DNA from: Longispora albida DSM 44784
GTDB taxonomy: Bacteria > Actinomycetota > Actinomycetes > Mycobacteriales > Micromonosporaceae
NCBI RefSeq assembly: GCF_000379825.1
Contig: NZ_KB903825.1
Span: forward strand, 62,001 to 126,000
Reading direction: 5' to 3'
DNA length: 64,000 bases
Part shown: positions 12,838 to 21,601 of the stretch, piece by piece
How the letters are laid out: each line of letters starts with the position of its first letter
Numbering within the stretch: position 1 is the stretch's first letter
The notes under the pieces: generated by a model
What the model saw: the letters and a program-made list of their open reading frames with translations, nothing else
Told to the model about the DNA's origin: nothing
The model's database searches: none
Made by a program: the position numbers and the translations under genes

Positions 12838-13287
12838 CTACCAGCGGCCGGAGTAGTCGCTGATGCGGCCGAGGACGCCGTTGACGAAGCGCGGGGAGTC
12901 GTCGGTCGACAGTTCCTTGGCGAGCTCGACGGCCTCACTGATCGCGACCGGGGCGTCGATGTCCTCGCCCCACATCAGCTCGAACACGGCGATGCGGAGC
13001 AGGTTGCGGTCGACGGCCGGCATGCGCTCGAGGGTCCAGCCCTCGGCGTAGCTGGCGATCAGCTCGTCGATGTGCTCGCGGTGCGCGACGACGCCCTCGA
13101 CGAGGGCCACGGCGTACTCGGAGAACTGCGGCGTGCCCGACTTCTGCTCACGGGTGGAGATCTGCTGGCGGGCCGTGAGGATCCCGAGGATGCCGACCTG
13201 GCGGATGTCCGCCTCGTACAGCACGTCGAGGGCTCGCCGGCGCGCCTTGCGGCGCGCCGGGTTGTAGCCCGTCACATCGTCAGGCAC
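12838..13287 (-). CDS. nusB: transcription antitermination factor NusB
   Basis: With NusE (S10), binds boxA RNA in rRNA antitermination. The 149-residue all-helical protein has [19 protein letters not shown] at the N-terminus. [21 protein letters not shown] and [30 protein letters not shown] are the conserved NusB core, split here only by ordinary sequence. The start is GTG at 13287, overlapping the efp stop by eight bases (GTGCCTGA), so it is coupled to efp. Structured repeat copy 1 begins 15 nt beyond its stop. Confidence 0.95.
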   Translation of the reverse strand: MPDDVTGYNPARRKARRRALDVLYEADIRQVGILGILTARQQISTREQKSGTPQFSEYAVALVEGVVAHREHIDELIASYAEGWTLERMPAVDRNLLRIAVFELMWGEDIDAPVAISEAVELAKELSTDDSPRFVNGVLGRISDYSGRW

Positions 13288-13837
13288 GACCGAGGTACCG
13301 CTTGTCTCGCGTGTCGACCTTGATCTTCTCGCCCTGGTTGATGAACAGCGGGACCTGGATCGTCGCGCCGGTCTCCACGGTGGCGGGCTTGTTGCCGCTG
13401 GTGGACCGGTCGCCCTGCAGGCCGGGCTCGGTGTACGTGATCTCGTACACGGCGCTGGTCGGGAGCTCGATGTAGAGCACGACGCCCTCGTGGAAGGCGA
13501 TCTGGACGATCATCTCGGGGAGGAGCAGCTCGGCGGCCTCGCCGACGATCTCGCCGGAGACGTGCGACTGCTCGTAGGAGCTGGTGTCCATGAAGACGTA
13601 GTCGTCGCCGTCCGGGTACAGGTACTGGTTGTCCCGGCGGTCCACGGTGGCCGTGTCGACCTTGATCCCGGCGTTGAAGGTCTTGTCGACAACCTTGCCG
13701 GAGATGACGTGCTTCAGCTTCGTCCGCACGAAGGCTGGGCCCTTGCCCGGCTTCACATGCTGGAACTCGATGACGGTCCACAGTTCGCCGTCGAGGTTGA
13801 GGACGAGGCCGTTCTTGAGATCATTAGTGGATGCCAT
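13280..13837 (-). CDS. efp: translation elongation factor P
   Basis: Relieves ribosome stalling at polyproline stretches. The 185 residues form the three expected domains. Domain I has the loop KPGKGPAFV with lysine 32 at the tip, the position modified or left bare depending on lineage. The C-terminal domain has the EF-P signature segment [20 protein letters not shown]. The window also encodes a protein with a run of about 15 prolines (14788-15918), the kind of product that needs EF-P. No epmA or epmB homologue is present here. Confidence 0.97.
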   Translation of the reverse strand: MASTNDLKNGLVLNLDGELWTVIEFQHVKPGKGPAFVRTKLKHVISGKVVDKTFNAGIKVDTATVDRRDNQYLYPDGDDYVFMDTSSYEQSHVSGEIVGEAAELLLPEMIVQIAFHEGVVLYIELPTSAVYEITYTEPGLQGDRSTSGNKPATVETGATIQVPLFINQGEKIKVDTRDKRYLGRA

Positions 13838-13928
13838 GCCTCGCTACGTCCTCTTTCATGTCAGTTGTCTGAAAACTACGATGGCCCTGAATGGCCGCAG
13901 GGAAGTCTACTGGAACCCGGTTAGCCCC

Positions 13929-13963
13929 CGGCGGCGAATGCCGACCTGCCCGGTTCGCCGCCG
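13929..13963 (-). terminator. terminator after the DUF4239 gene
   Basis: CGGCGGCGAA and TTCGCCGCCG form a 10-bp stem with a 15-nt loop, 27 nt past the DUF4239 stop and upstream of efp. Confidence 0.5.
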
Positions 13964-13989
13964 TACGCGCTGGTGCCCAGGGCCGGCGG

Positions 13990-14754
13990 TCAGCCGATCT
14001 GCGTGAAGCGGGACAGGGCGAAGCGCATGCCCTCCGGGCCTACGGCGCCCGAACGGCTGTAGGGATCCTCCAGCTGGTAGACGGCGAAGAGCAGCATGAC
14101 CACCATCATCGTGATCGTCACCACCAGGATCTGGTGGCCGATCCTGCTGGGCACGCCGAACAGGAACGCGAAGGCGATAAACAGCATCCCGCCGCCGATC
14201 AGTACCAGCCACACGACCGGGGTCAGGCCGCCGCCGGCGTCCAGCCTGGACTGCCTGTTCTCGATCAGGGAGACGACCTTGGCCACGGCGGAGTCGTAGC
14301 GGGCCTGCACCGTGGCGTCCTCGGACTTGAGGCTCTCGACCTGCGTGCGGAGCTGGTCGAGGACGGCCCAGCCCTCGGGGCCGGTCGCCTCTCCCCTGGC
14401 CATCTTCGGCCACTCGGCCTCGGTGACCGTCATCGCGTACTGCCGGGAGAGTTCCTTGATCTTCGGGCCCTGGGGTGCCGGGGCGTGCTGGCCGGCCCAG
14501 TACACCTCGACGAGGTCGTTGGCCTCCGCGTAGCTCGTGCGCTCCGCCTCGCCGAGGGAGTCCCAGACCGCGATCACGATGAACGCGAGCATCACGGCGT
14601 ACAGGACGCCGAGGTTGGTGTACACGGCGCCGGTGACGTCGTTGTGCTGGGCCCGCAGCTCCGCCGAGCCGTACCGCTGGAGTAAGTACAGGAGCGCGCT
14701 GGCCAGCAGGCCCGCGCCGATGACCCAGAGGATGCCCTGAAGGTAGAGGTTCAC
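13990..14754 (-). CDS. DUF4239 family membrane protein
   Basis: Function unknown. From GTG at 14754 the product is 254 residues. There are two N-terminal membrane helices (LQGILWVIGAGLLASALLYL and VLYAVMLAFIVIAVW), a soluble middle of about 110 residues with a mostly helical, acidic character, and two C-terminal helices (VVWLVLIGGGMLFIAFAFLF and ILVVTITMMVVMLLFAV). That layout is typical of DUF4239. A -10 like CAAAAT ends 6 nt before the GTG, so I infer a leaderless mRNA. A TTG 27 nt further upstream is the alternative start. It sits between efp and aroQ, where many actinobacteria carry a prolidase gene. Confidence 0.75.
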   Translation of the reverse strand: MNLYLQGILWVIGAGLLASALLYLLQRYGSAELRAQHNDVTGAVYTNLGVLYAVMLAFIVIAVWDSLGEAERTSYAEANDLVEVYWAGQHAPAPQGPKIKELSRQYAMTVTEAEWPKMARGEATGPEGWAVLDQLRTQVESLKSEDATVQARYDSAVAKVVSLIENRQSRLDAGGGLTPVVWLVLIGGGMLFIAFAFLFGVPSRIGHQILVVTITMMVVMLLFAVYQLEDPYSRSGAVGPEGMRFALSRFTQIG

Positions 14755-14788
14755 GTACGTATTTTGACCTACTACACTCAAAAAACAA
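14750..14788. promoter_or_regulatory. interleaved divergent promoters
   Basis: Only 33 nt separate two divergent starts. Rightward: TTCACG (14750-14755), 17 nt, TACACT (14773-14778), start near 14785, ATG at 14788. Leftward: TTGTTT (14783-14788 complement), 16 nt, CAAAAT (14761-14766 complement), start at the GTG at 14754. The boxes interlock and each -35 lies in or on the other gene's start. The stretch is much richer in A/T than its surroundings. Confidence 0.5.
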
Positions 14789-15918
14789 TGCGTAGCATAC
14801 TGATCACGGCGTTTTCCCTAGTGGGTCCCGTTGCGCCGATAATGATCCCTTTGGGGCCTATGCCGTGCGGCCATGTGGTGATCACGCCCGCCAGCTCGGG
14901 AAACTCCGCTGTGATCACCGAGGGACGCAGTGTTCAGCTTCGATATCAGGTCAACGCTCTGGCCCGCGACGGGCAACGGCTCTACGCGCTCGGGCTTCGT
15001 AAGGACGGGCATCCGATGGGCGACGGCGCCCACCTGCTGGAGATCAGCCCGTCCGGGGAAGTCACCGACAGGGGCTCGCTCGGGTTCATGCTGGCCACCG
15101 GGTACGCGGGCACGATGGTCGGCAGCCGGTACTACGTCGCAGCGTCGGGCTGGCTGCACGAGATCGACCCGGGCGGCGCGCGCGTGGTCCGGAGCCGGCT
15201 GATGTTCCCGCCGGCGGAGCTGGGCGACTGGGAGTACGACGCGCAGACCGGCTCGCTGTACGGCGTGACGTCCGGTCTGCTGGGCCCGGCCCGTCTGGTC
15301 ACAGTGGACCCCGCGACGGGGCTTACGCAGGCCGTGACGACCCTGCCGGGCGGCTCGGCGTACGGTGCGCTGTACATGGGGCCGGGCCGGGTCATGTACG
15401 GCCTGGTGAACACGCCGGGCGAGCCCTCGCACTGGTACTCGATCCCGCTGGCCGACCCGCGCAGGGCCGCACCGGCCGGGCAGGGGCCGAAGGCCGCGAG
15501 CAGCGACGCGACGAGCTGTGCGGCTCCCGTGCCGCCGTCTCCCACGCCGAGTCCGTCGCCTTCGCCTTCGCCGAGTCCCAGCCCGAAGCCGAGCCCGGGT
15601 CCCAGCCCGGCCCCGAAGCCGGTGCCGGTGCCGGTGCCTTCGCCGGAGCCGCCTCTGGTACCGCAGCCGCCGGCCCCGTTGCCTCCTGTGCCGGGTGCGC
15701 CTCCGCCTCCGCCTCCGCCTCCGCCTCCTCCCCCGCCTCCGCCGAGCCCTCGGCCGGTGCCGCCGCCGGTCGTTGTGCCAGGGCTGCCGTACGCGCCGAT
15801 CGCCGCCGAGATCCCGAAGCGGCCCAAGGCCGACTCGAAGGAGACGAGGCGCTGGATCGTCGTGCTCGCCATCGGGTGCGCGTTCGGCGGGATGGTGGCA
15901 CGCCGGATGAAGCGGTAG
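14788..15918 (+). CDS. proline-rich surface protein with tail membrane anchor
   Basis: Not assigned to a named family. The 376-residue product has four parts. A hydrophobic N-terminus (residues 1-27) looks like a weak signal peptide. Residues about 40-235 have repeating strand-like units (LYALGLRKDG, HLLEISPSG, WLHEIDPGG, RLVTVDPATG) resembling a beta-propeller lyase or DUF6923-type domain. Residues about 250-340 are a Ser-Pro/Lys-Pro stalk with a run of about 15 prolines. The C-terminus is a hydrophobic helix (WIVVLAIGCAFGGMVA) ending in basic RRMKR. There is no LPXTG motif, so it is probably membrane-anchored across the wall. No ribosome-binding site precedes the ATG; a near-leaderless start is inferred. 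Confidence 0.65.
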   Translation: MRSILITAFSLVGPVAPIMIPLGPMPCGHVVITPASSGNSAVITEGRSVQLRYQVNALARDGQRLYALGLRKDGHPMGDGAHLLEISPSGEVTDRGSLGFMLATGYAGTMVGSRYYVAASGWLHEIDPGGARVVRSRLMFPPAELGDWEYDAQTGSLYGVTSGLLGPARLVTVDPATGLTQAVTTLPGGSAYGALYMGPGRVMYGLVNTPGEPSHWYSIPLADPRRAAPAGQGPKAASSDATSCAAPVPPSPTPSPSPSPSPSPSPKPSPGPSPAPKPVPVPVPSPEPPLVPQPPAPLPPVPGAPPPPPPPPPPPPPPPSPRPVPPPVVVPGLPYAPIAAEIPKRPKADSKETRRWIVVLAIGCAFGGMVARRMKR

Positions 15919-15998
15919 GAGTGCCGGGCCGGCTTGCTGGACGGGAGAGCGCGGAGTCGGGGAAGGGTGCTACGGCGGCTCGTAAAAAGTGAAAGGTC

Positions 15999-16424
15999 TT
16001 ATGTACTGGCGATGTGGCGCAGGGCCAGGGTGTAGCTGTTGAAGCCCAGGCCCGCGATCACTCCTGTGGCGACGGCGGACAGCACCGAGTGGTGCCGGAA
16101 CTCCTCACGCGCGTGCACGTTGGAGATGTGCACCTCGATCAGCGGGGCTCGCAGCTGCGCGCACGCGTCCCGGACGGCGATCGAGTAGTGCGTCCACGCC
16201 CCGGCGTTGAGGACGACCGGAGCGCCCTCGCCGGCCGCCTGGTGCAGCCAGCCGATCATCTCGCCCTCGTGGTCGGTCTGGCGGATGGTGACGTCGAGGC
16301 CGAGTTCCGCGCCGGTCCTGCGGCAGAGGTCCGCGAGGTCGGCGTGGGTGCCGGAGCCGTAGACGTCCGGCTCGCGCAGGCCGAGGCGGCCGAGGTTGGG
16401 GCCGTTGAGGACGTACACCTTCAT
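15999..16424 (-). CDS. aroQ: 3-dehydroquinate dehydratase, type II
   Basis: Third step of the shikimate pathway. The 141 residues from ATG at 16424 include [18 protein letters not shown] (with the catalytic tyrosine loop), [33 protein letters not shown] and [17 protein letters not shown]. All are hallmarks of the dodecameric type II enzyme. The start overlaps the aroB stop as ATGA. Last gene of the aroC-aroK-aroB-aroQ operon. Confidence 0.97.
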   Translation of the reverse strand: MKVYVLNGPNLGRLGLREPDVYGSGTHADLADLCRRTGAELGLDVTIRQTDHEGEMIGWLHQAAGEGAPVVLNAGAWTHYSIAVRDACAQLRAPLIEVHISNVHAREEFRHHSVLSAVATGVIAGLGFNSYTLALRHIAST

Positions 16425-17446
16425 GCCGCCACCGCCTGGAAGGCCTCTTCGAGCACGTCCTCGGCGGGGCCGGTCAGGATGGCGGGCTGGGCCAGGCCGT
16501 CGAGGACGACGAACCGCAGCGCCGAGCCGCGCGCCTTCTTGTCGATCCGCATCGCCGCCCGCAGATCGGCCCAGCTCTCCTTCCGGTACTGCACCGGCAG
16601 CCCCACCTGCGCCAGCGCCGTCCGGTGCCGGGCCGCCGTGCTCTCGTCGAGGCGGCCGGTGAGCCGGGCCAGCTCGGCGGCGAAGACCAGGCCGACGGAG
16701 ACCGCGTGGCCGTGCCGCCAGCGATAGTGCTCGAGGTGCTCGATGGCGTGGCCGAGGGTGTGCCCGTAGTTCAGGAACTCGCGGCGGCCGGTGTCGCGGA
16801 GGTCGTCGACGACCACGTCCACCTTGACCTGGATGGAACGCTCGATCAGCTCCGGCAGGTGTGCCTTCCAGTCCGCCGCCGCGAGGTCGAGGATCACCGG
16901 GTCGGCGATGAAGCCGCACTTGACGATCTCGGCCATCCCGTTGACCAGCTCGGGAGCCGGGAGAGTGTCCAGGGTGGACAGATCGCAGACCACCTGCGAC
17001 GGCGGGTGGAACGCTCCGACCATGTTCTTGCCCGCAGCGATGTTCACGCCGGTCTTGCCGCCGACCGCGGCGTCGACCATGCCCAGCAGGCTCGTCGGTA
17101 CCTGGACGACGCGGACCCCGCGCAGCCAGCTCGCCGCGACGAACCCGGCCAGGTCGGTCACCGCCCCGCCGCCGACCCCGACCACGGCGTCGGTCCGGGT
17201 GAAGCCTGCCTCGGCCAGCGCCGCCCAGCACTTCTCCGCCGTCGCGACGGTCTTGCCTGCTTCGGCGTCCGGTACCTCGATGAGCAGCGGGCGCGCGCCG
17301 CCGAGCGAGGCGGCGATCCGGTGCGCGTGCTCGGCCAGCGGGGCCGAGTGGATCACGGCGACCTGGTCGGCGCCCGGCACGGTGACCGGCAGCTCCCTGC
17401 CGATGAGTACGTCGTAGTCCCCGCCCACCGGGATCGTCGTGGTCAT
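16421..17446 (-). CDS. aroB: 3-dehydroquinate synthase
   Basis: Converts DAHP to 3-dehydroquinate using NAD and a divalent metal. I choose ATG at 17446 ([20 protein letters not shown]), with GGGAG 8 nt upstream, giving 341 residues. The NAD-binding glycine stretch [22 protein letters not shown] and the metal-site histidines in [19 protein letters not shown] are intact. The frame is open a further 14 codons upstream, without a ribosome-binding site. It lies 42 nt after aroK. Confidence 0.96.
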   Translation of the reverse strand: MTTTIPVGGDYDVLIGRELPVTVPGADQVAVIHSAPLAEHAHRIAASLGGARPLLIEVPDAEAGKTVATAEKCWAALAEAGFTRTDAVVGVGGGAVTDLAGFVAASWLRGVRVVQVPTSLLGMVDAAVGGKTGVNIAAGKNMVGAFHPPSQVVCDLSTLDTLPAPELVNGMAEIVKCGFIADPVILDLAAADWKAHLPELIERSIQVKVDVVVDDLRDTGRREFLNYGHTLGHAIEHLEHYRWRHGHAVSVGLVFAAELARLTGRLDESTAARHRTALAQVGLPVQYRKESWADLRAAMRIDKKARGSALRFVVLDGLAQPAILTGPAEDVLEEAFQAVAA

Positions 17447-17488
17447 GCCGCCAGCTCCCTCGTACCTGATTCCTGCGCCGCGAAACAC

Positions 17489-18001
17489 CTACGTGGCGAG
17501 TTCCCGCATCGCTTCCCTGATCATGGCGACCACCTCGGCGGGGGTACCGCCAGCAGGCACGATCACGTCGGCCACCTCCTCGTACAACGGGCGGCGCTGG
17601 TCGAGGAGATGCCTGAGCGTGGCCCGGGGGTTCGCGATCAGCAGCGGCCGCCCGCCGCCGAGGCCGACCCGGGACAGCGCGGCCGGCAGGTCCAGCTCCA
17701 GGTACACGACGACGTGGTCCATCAGGAGCTTGCGGGTGCTGTCGGCGAGGACGGCGCCGCCGCCGAGGGCCAGGACGCCCCCGTGGCTGGCCAGGGCCGA
17801 GGCGACCGCCTCGCGTTCCAGCGCGCGGAAGTGCTCCTCGCCGGAGTCGACGAAGATCTCCGGGATCGGCTTGCCGGCCAGGGCCTCGATGTCGGCGTCG
17901 GTGTCACGGAAGGCGACCCCGGCAGCCTCGGCGAGCGCACGGCCGATCGTGGTCTTGCCGGCTCCGGGCGGGCCGACGAGCACGCAGAGCGGGCGGGTCA
18001 C
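17489..18001 (-). CDS. aroK: shikimate kinase
   Basis: Phosphorylates shikimate at the 3-hydroxyl. The 170 residues start with GTG at 18001, overlapping the aroC stop as GTGA. Motifs: Walker [12 protein letters not shown] (residues about 10-20), the shikimate-binding [24 protein letters not shown] and the LID region [11 protein letters not shown]. Length is normal. Confidence 0.96.
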   Translation of the reverse strand: MTRPLCVLVGPPGAGKTTIGRALAEAAGVAFRDTDADIEALAGKPIPEIFVDSGEEHFRALEREAVASALASHGGVLALGGGAVLADSTRKLLMDHVVVYLELDLPAALSRVGLGGGRPLLIANPRATLRHLLDQRRPLYEEVADVIVPAGGTPAEVVAMIREAMRELAT

Positions 18002-19176
18002 CGGAGCTTCACCCCGTCGAGGTACCCGGTCACGTTGCGCCGGATCTCCGCCACCGAGTCGCCGCCGAACTTCTCGGCAGCCAGGTCGGCCAGCACCAGC
18101 GCGACCATCGCCTCGGCGACGACGGCGGCCGCCGGTACGGCACAGACGTCCGAGCGCTGGTTGATCGCCGTCGCGGCCTCGCCGGTCGTCACGTCCACAG
18201 TGGCCAGTGCCCGGTTGAGGGAGCTGATCGGCTTCATCGCGGCGCGTACCCGGATCGGCTGGCCGTTGGCCATCCCGCCCTCGATACCGCCGGCCCGGTC
18301 GGTCTCGCGGCGGACACCGCCGTCGGCTGGGTACATCTCGTCGTGGGCGACGCTCCCCCGGCTGCGGGCCTGGGTGAAGCCGTCGCCGACCTCCACGCCC
18401 TTGATGGCCTGGATCGACATCAGCGCGGCCGCGAGCCTGGCGTCGAGCCGCCGGTCCCACTGGGTGTGCGTGCCGACGCCGATCGGCACGTTGTAGGCCA
18501 GGACCTCCACGATGCCGCCGAGCGTGTCGGCGTCCTTCTTGGCCGCGTCGACCTCGGCGACCATCCGCGCGCTGGCCTCCGGGTCGAGGCAGCGCAGCGG
18601 GTCGGCGTCGATGCGTTCCTCGTCGGACGGCAGCGGGAGCACGCCGGGCTTGGCGGCCACGGAACCCAGCTCGACCACATGCGACACGATCTCGATGCCG
18701 TACGCCTGCTTCAGCAGTGCCTTGGCGACCGTGCCGATCGCGACCCGCGCGGCCGTCTCGCGGGCGCTGGCCCGTTCGAGGATCGGCCGGGCGTCGTCGT
18801 GGCCGTACTTCGCCATGCCGGCCAGGTCGGCGTGCCCGGGACGCGGCCGGGTCAGCGGGGCGTTGCGGGCCTGCGCCGCCAGCTCGTCCGGGTCGACCGG
18901 GTCGGCGGCCATCACGGTCTGCCACTTGGGCCACTCGCTGTTACCCACCCGGACGGCGAACGGGCTGCCGAGGGTCACGCCGTGCCGCAGCCCGCCGATG
19001 ATCTCGATGACGTCCTTCTCGAAGCTCATCCGGGCGCCACGGCCATAGCCGAGCCGGCGCCGGGCCAGCTCCCGCTCGATCTCGGCGCTCGTGACCTCCA
19101 CCCCGGCGGGCACACCCTCCAGGATCGCGACGAGCGCGGGGCCGTGGGACTCTCCAGCAGTAAACCATCGCAGCAC
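17998..19176 (-). CDS. aroC: chorismate synthase
   Basis: Eliminates phosphate from EPSP to form chorismate, needing reduced FMN. The 392 residues begin with GTG at 19176 ([20 protein letters not shown], the first family signature). They include [12 protein letters not shown] and the third signature region [13 protein letters not shown]. First gene of the operon with aroK, aroB and aroQ, all overlapping or closely spaced. Confidence 0.97.
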   Translation of the reverse strand: MLRWFTAGESHGPALVAILEGVPAGVEVTSAEIERELARRRLGYGRGARMSFEKDVIEIIGGLRHGVTLGSPFAVRVGNSEWPKWQTVMAADPVDPDELAAQARNAPLTRPRPGHADLAGMAKYGHDDARPILERASARETAARVAIGTVAKALLKQAYGIEIVSHVVELGSVAAKPGVLPLPSDEERIDADPLRCLDPEASARMVAEVDAAKKDADTLGGIVEVLAYNVPIGVGTHTQWDRRLDARLAAALMSIQAIKGVEVGDGFTQARSRGSVAHDEMYPADGGVRRETDRAGGIEGGMANGQPIRVRAAMKPISSLNRALATVDVTTGEAATAINQRSDVCAVPAAAVVAEAMVALVLADLAAEKFGGDSVAEIRRNVTGYLDGVKLR

Positions 19177-19307
19177 GTGTCGAGTCTTTCACGCGCACCT
19201 GGTTCCCGCTCCACGACCCCGTACAGTGCCACTCATTGAGATCTAGAACTGTTCCCGGTCCAGACCAAGGTCAAGATCCTCTGGGTGTACCCGGGTGAGC
19301 CACGCGC

Positions 19308-20252
19308 CTATTTCACCGGGTTGACGGTCTTCGGCGGGTTGGCGATGACCCAGGCCTGCATGGTCCCGGCCCTGAGCGCCTCGAAGAACCTGGCGGTTTC
19401 CGGGGTGGCCCTGGTCCGGCCGTGCACCGGCTCGACCTCGACCGGGGCGGTGGCCGTGACCATCGTGGCCGGGTCGAGCCTGGCCAGCTCGGCGAACACC
19501 TCGGCGGTGCTCCGGCCGCGCAGGTCGGCGCTGAGCGAGGCCCCGGCGGCGCGCAGCGCGGCGTCGGCCTGAACCGGGCCGGCCTTGCCCACCTTGGCGA
19601 ACAGTGCCTTGAACACCTGCTGCCCGTTGTCGATCCGCCCGAAGTCGCCCCGGGGCACGTCGTAGCGCTGCCGGGCGAGGTCGACCGTCTCGGCCCCCGT
19701 GTAGTGGCGGCAGCCCGGCGGGTAGGTCCGTCCGGTGTGGAGCGAGCGGATCGCGTGCTCCAGGCACAGGTCCAGCCCGCCGACCGCGTCGACCACGCCG
19801 CTCAGGCCCTCGAACCGGGCGATGAACGCGCCGTCGAAGGTCAGCCCGGTCAGGCGGGACACCTCGCTGGCCGTCCCCGCCGGAGTCCGGTCCGTGACGA
19901 GGTCGCGCGGGATCGACACCAGGGCGGCGCGGTCCCTGGCCGGGCTCACGCTCAGGATCATGATGGTGTCGGGGCGCTGTGCCTGGTCCGTGCCCAGGAT
20001 CAGGTAGTTGAGCTGGCGGGCCTCGGCCGCCGGGGCCGCCGCGCCCGGTACCGGGGCTGCCGTGGTGTCGCGCAGTGCCATCGCGGGTACGGCGGCGAGC
20101 AGCACGACGGCCAGCCCTGCGGCCGCACCGGCCCAGCGGCGGCGGGACCGGCGGCGGGCCGCGCCGGAGTGGATGGCAGGCAGGAGTGGCTCGCCGGCCG
20201 GTACCAGGTCCTCGTGCCGGGCGAACGTGGCCCGGAGTTCGTCCTCGATCAT
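19308..20252 (-). CDS. LytR-CpsA-Psr family protein with cytoplasmic N-terminal segment
   Basis: LCP proteins transfer lipid-linked polymers to peptidoglycan outside the membrane. The 314 residues start with a charged cytoplasmic segment of about 40 residues (MIEDELRATFARHEDLVPAG, then RRRSRRR). A single membrane helix follows at about 41-60. The LCP domain has LNYLILGTDQAQRPDTIMIL and VSIPRDL, with later arginines in ARQRYDVPRGDFGRID. The start overlaps the upstream sigma factor stop as ATGA. That is the place usually held by an anti-sigma factor, so a sensing role is possible. Confidence 0.8.
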   Translation of the reverse strand: MIEDELRATFARHEDLVPAGEPLLPAIHSGAARRRSRRRWAGAAAGLAVVLLAAVPAMALRDTTAAPVPGAAAPAAEARQLNYLILGTDQAQRPDTIMILSVSPARDRAALVSIPRDLVTDRTPAGTASEVSRLTGLTFDGAFIARFEGLSGVVDAVGGLDLCLEHAIRSLHTGRTYPPGCRHYTGAETVDLARQRYDVPRGDFGRIDNGQQVFKALFAKVGKAGPVQADAALRAAGASLSADLRGRSTAEVFAELARLDPATMVTATAPVEVEPVHGRTRATPETARFFEALRAGTMQAWVIANPPKTVNPVK

Positions 20253-20788
20253 CGCTTTCCTCCTGTGGGGGCCGGGACCAGCTCGGTGCGCAGGGCCGCG
20301 AGGGCGCGGCTGATGCTGCTGCGGACGGTGCCGACGGCGCAGTCCAGCACCTCGGCGATCTCGTCGTCGGTCAGCGACTCGTAGTAGCGGAGCACCACGG
20401 CGGCGCGCTGGCGGCGGGGCAGCGTGGCCAGCCTGGCCCACATCTCGTCGCGCTCGGCCGCGAGGACGGCGTGGTCCGGCTGGGTCGCCGTGCCCAGCCA
20501 TCCGCCCTGCCGCGCTCCCCCTGTCGACTCGGGCGGTGTCCTGTCCGGGTGGCCGAACACGACCCGCTGCCACCAGGAGCCGCGCCGCCAGTCCAGGTAC
20601 ACGTTGGTCAGCATCCGGCGCACGTACGCCTCCGGGCGGCCAGCGCTGGCGACCTTCCGCCACTTGAGCTGGACGCGGATCATCGTCTCCTGCACGACGT
20701 CCTGTGCCAGGTGCCGGTCACCGGTCAGCATCACGGCATACCTGAGCAGGGCGTCCAGCCGGGCGCTGGCGAACTCGTCGAACGTCAT
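20249..20788 (-). CDS. ECF sigma factor, SigE family (actinobacterial)
   Basis: The 179 residues have sigma region 2 (FDEFASARLDALLRYAVMLTGD, then AQDVVQETMIRVQLKW and a PEAYVRRMLTN tail). After a roughly 40-residue linker comes region 4 (LPRRQRAAVVLRYYESLTDDEIAEVL with the DNA-recognition helix VGTVRSSISRALAAL). This fits the actinobacterial SigE family of about 170 residues. The target regulon is unknown. It is coupled to the LCP gene downstream by a four-base overlap. Confidence 0.9.
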   Translation of the reverse strand: MTFDEFASARLDALLRYAVMLTGDRHLAQDVVQETMIRVQLKWRKVASAGRPEAYVRRMLTNVYLDWRRGSWWQRVVFGHPDRTPPESTGGARQGGWLGTATQPDHAVLAAERDEMWARLATLPRRQRAAVVLRYYESLTDDEIAEVLDCAVGTVRSSISRALAALRTELVPAPTGGKR

Positions 20789-20837
20789 CTCACCTCCGAG
20801 GGGGTCTCACCCTCTCAGACGGGACGAGCACCCCGGA

Positions 20838-21272
20838 TCATTGCGCCAGGGAGCCGAGAAGAATCACGAAGTTCCCGGCGAGCATGGCCGGGCCGTACGG
20901 GATCACCGGCCGGCGGGCCAGCGCGGCGTGCAGCCCGCCGAGCACAGCGGAGGCGAGCAGCCCGGCCACGACGGCGCCCCAGGACTGGAAACCGAGGGCC
21001 AGGCCGAGCAGCCCGCCGAGCTTCACGTCCCCGAAGCCCAGCCAGCCGGCCGCGCAGAACAGCCCGTACCAGGCCGCGCACGCGAGCCCCGCCGCGACCG
21101 CCCTCGGCAGCGCCGCTGGCTGCCCGATCGCGAGCGGCACCCCGGCCAGCAGGTACCCGGGCAGGACCAGCCGGTCTGGCAGCCGGCGGCAGGCCAGGTC
21201 GGCCCGGGTGAGGGCGAGGCCCAGGACGGCGAGGATCGCGTAGCCGGCGAGCGTGGCCGGGGTGCAGGTCAT
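20838..21272 (-). CDS. prepilin peptidase, type IV (A24 family)
   Basis: Membrane aspartyl protease that cleaves type IV prepilin-like leaders. This is the short 144-residue form lacking the N-terminal methylase domain. The two catalytic aspartates lie in RADLACRRLPDRL (about residue 25) and GFGDVKLGGLLGLALG (about residue 80). It has five or six hydrophobic helices. The gene is a single unit upstream of the sigma factor. No pilin or secretion ATPase genes are in this window. Confidence 0.85.
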   Translation of the reverse strand: MTCTPATLAGYAILAVLGLALTRADLACRRLPDRLVLPGYLLAGVPLAIGQPAALPRAVAAGLACAAWYGLFCAAGWLGFGDVKLGGLLGLALGFQSWGAVVAGLLASAVLGGLHAALARRPVIPYGPAMLAGNFVILLGSLAQ

Positions 21273-21601
21273 GCGGCCTGTCTACTGTGGCCGGTTCCCG
21301 GTACACATCGATCATGAACTTCCGGGCCGGACACGCCGGGTGACAGCGCACCGGCGACATGATCGCGGGTTTCCCGTGACCGGTGTAACAGTCTCGCGCC
21401 GGATCGCGATAGCGGTGAAAGACCTGCTGCGAGCAGGTCCTCTTTGCTGTGTTCCGTGACGGATGACCGGAACAGTTAAGAATCCACTCTTAAGCAAACT
21501 TTAGGCAAATGTTCCGGCGTGCTTCAGCTTGAAGATCGAATACTCCGATCCAGACCCGAGGGTTCGCACAACCCCTCACCCCTCGATCGAAGGACGACTC
21601 C
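21273..21601 (+). promoter_or_regulatory. long intergenic leader with three stem-loops
   Basis: This 329-nt gap separates divergent prepilin peptidase and M4 protease genes. Three hairpins sit in tandem. GACCTGCT/AGCAGGTC (21421-21439) is followed by CTCTTT. TGTTCCG/CGGAACA is at 21450-21474. TTAAGA/TCTTAA is at 21476-21493. The last 120 nt are richer in A/T. I see no clear -35/-10 pair and no match to a riboswitch I know. The first hairpin looks like a terminator placed inside the leader. Confidence 0.4.

Noticed and set aside
15535-15765. Tandem DNA repeat in the proline-rich gene
   Set aside because: The repetition is explained by Ser-Pro and Pro codons in a coding frame; not an independent repeat element.
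19240-19300. A fourth structured element near GGTCAAGATCC
   Set aside because: Only the GATC-like stretch is shared; the GTGG box and paired arms are absent.
21273-21601. Cyclic di-AMP (ydaO) or other riboswitch upstream of the M4 protease
   Set aside because: I could not match the consensus conserved blocks; only simple hairpins are visible.
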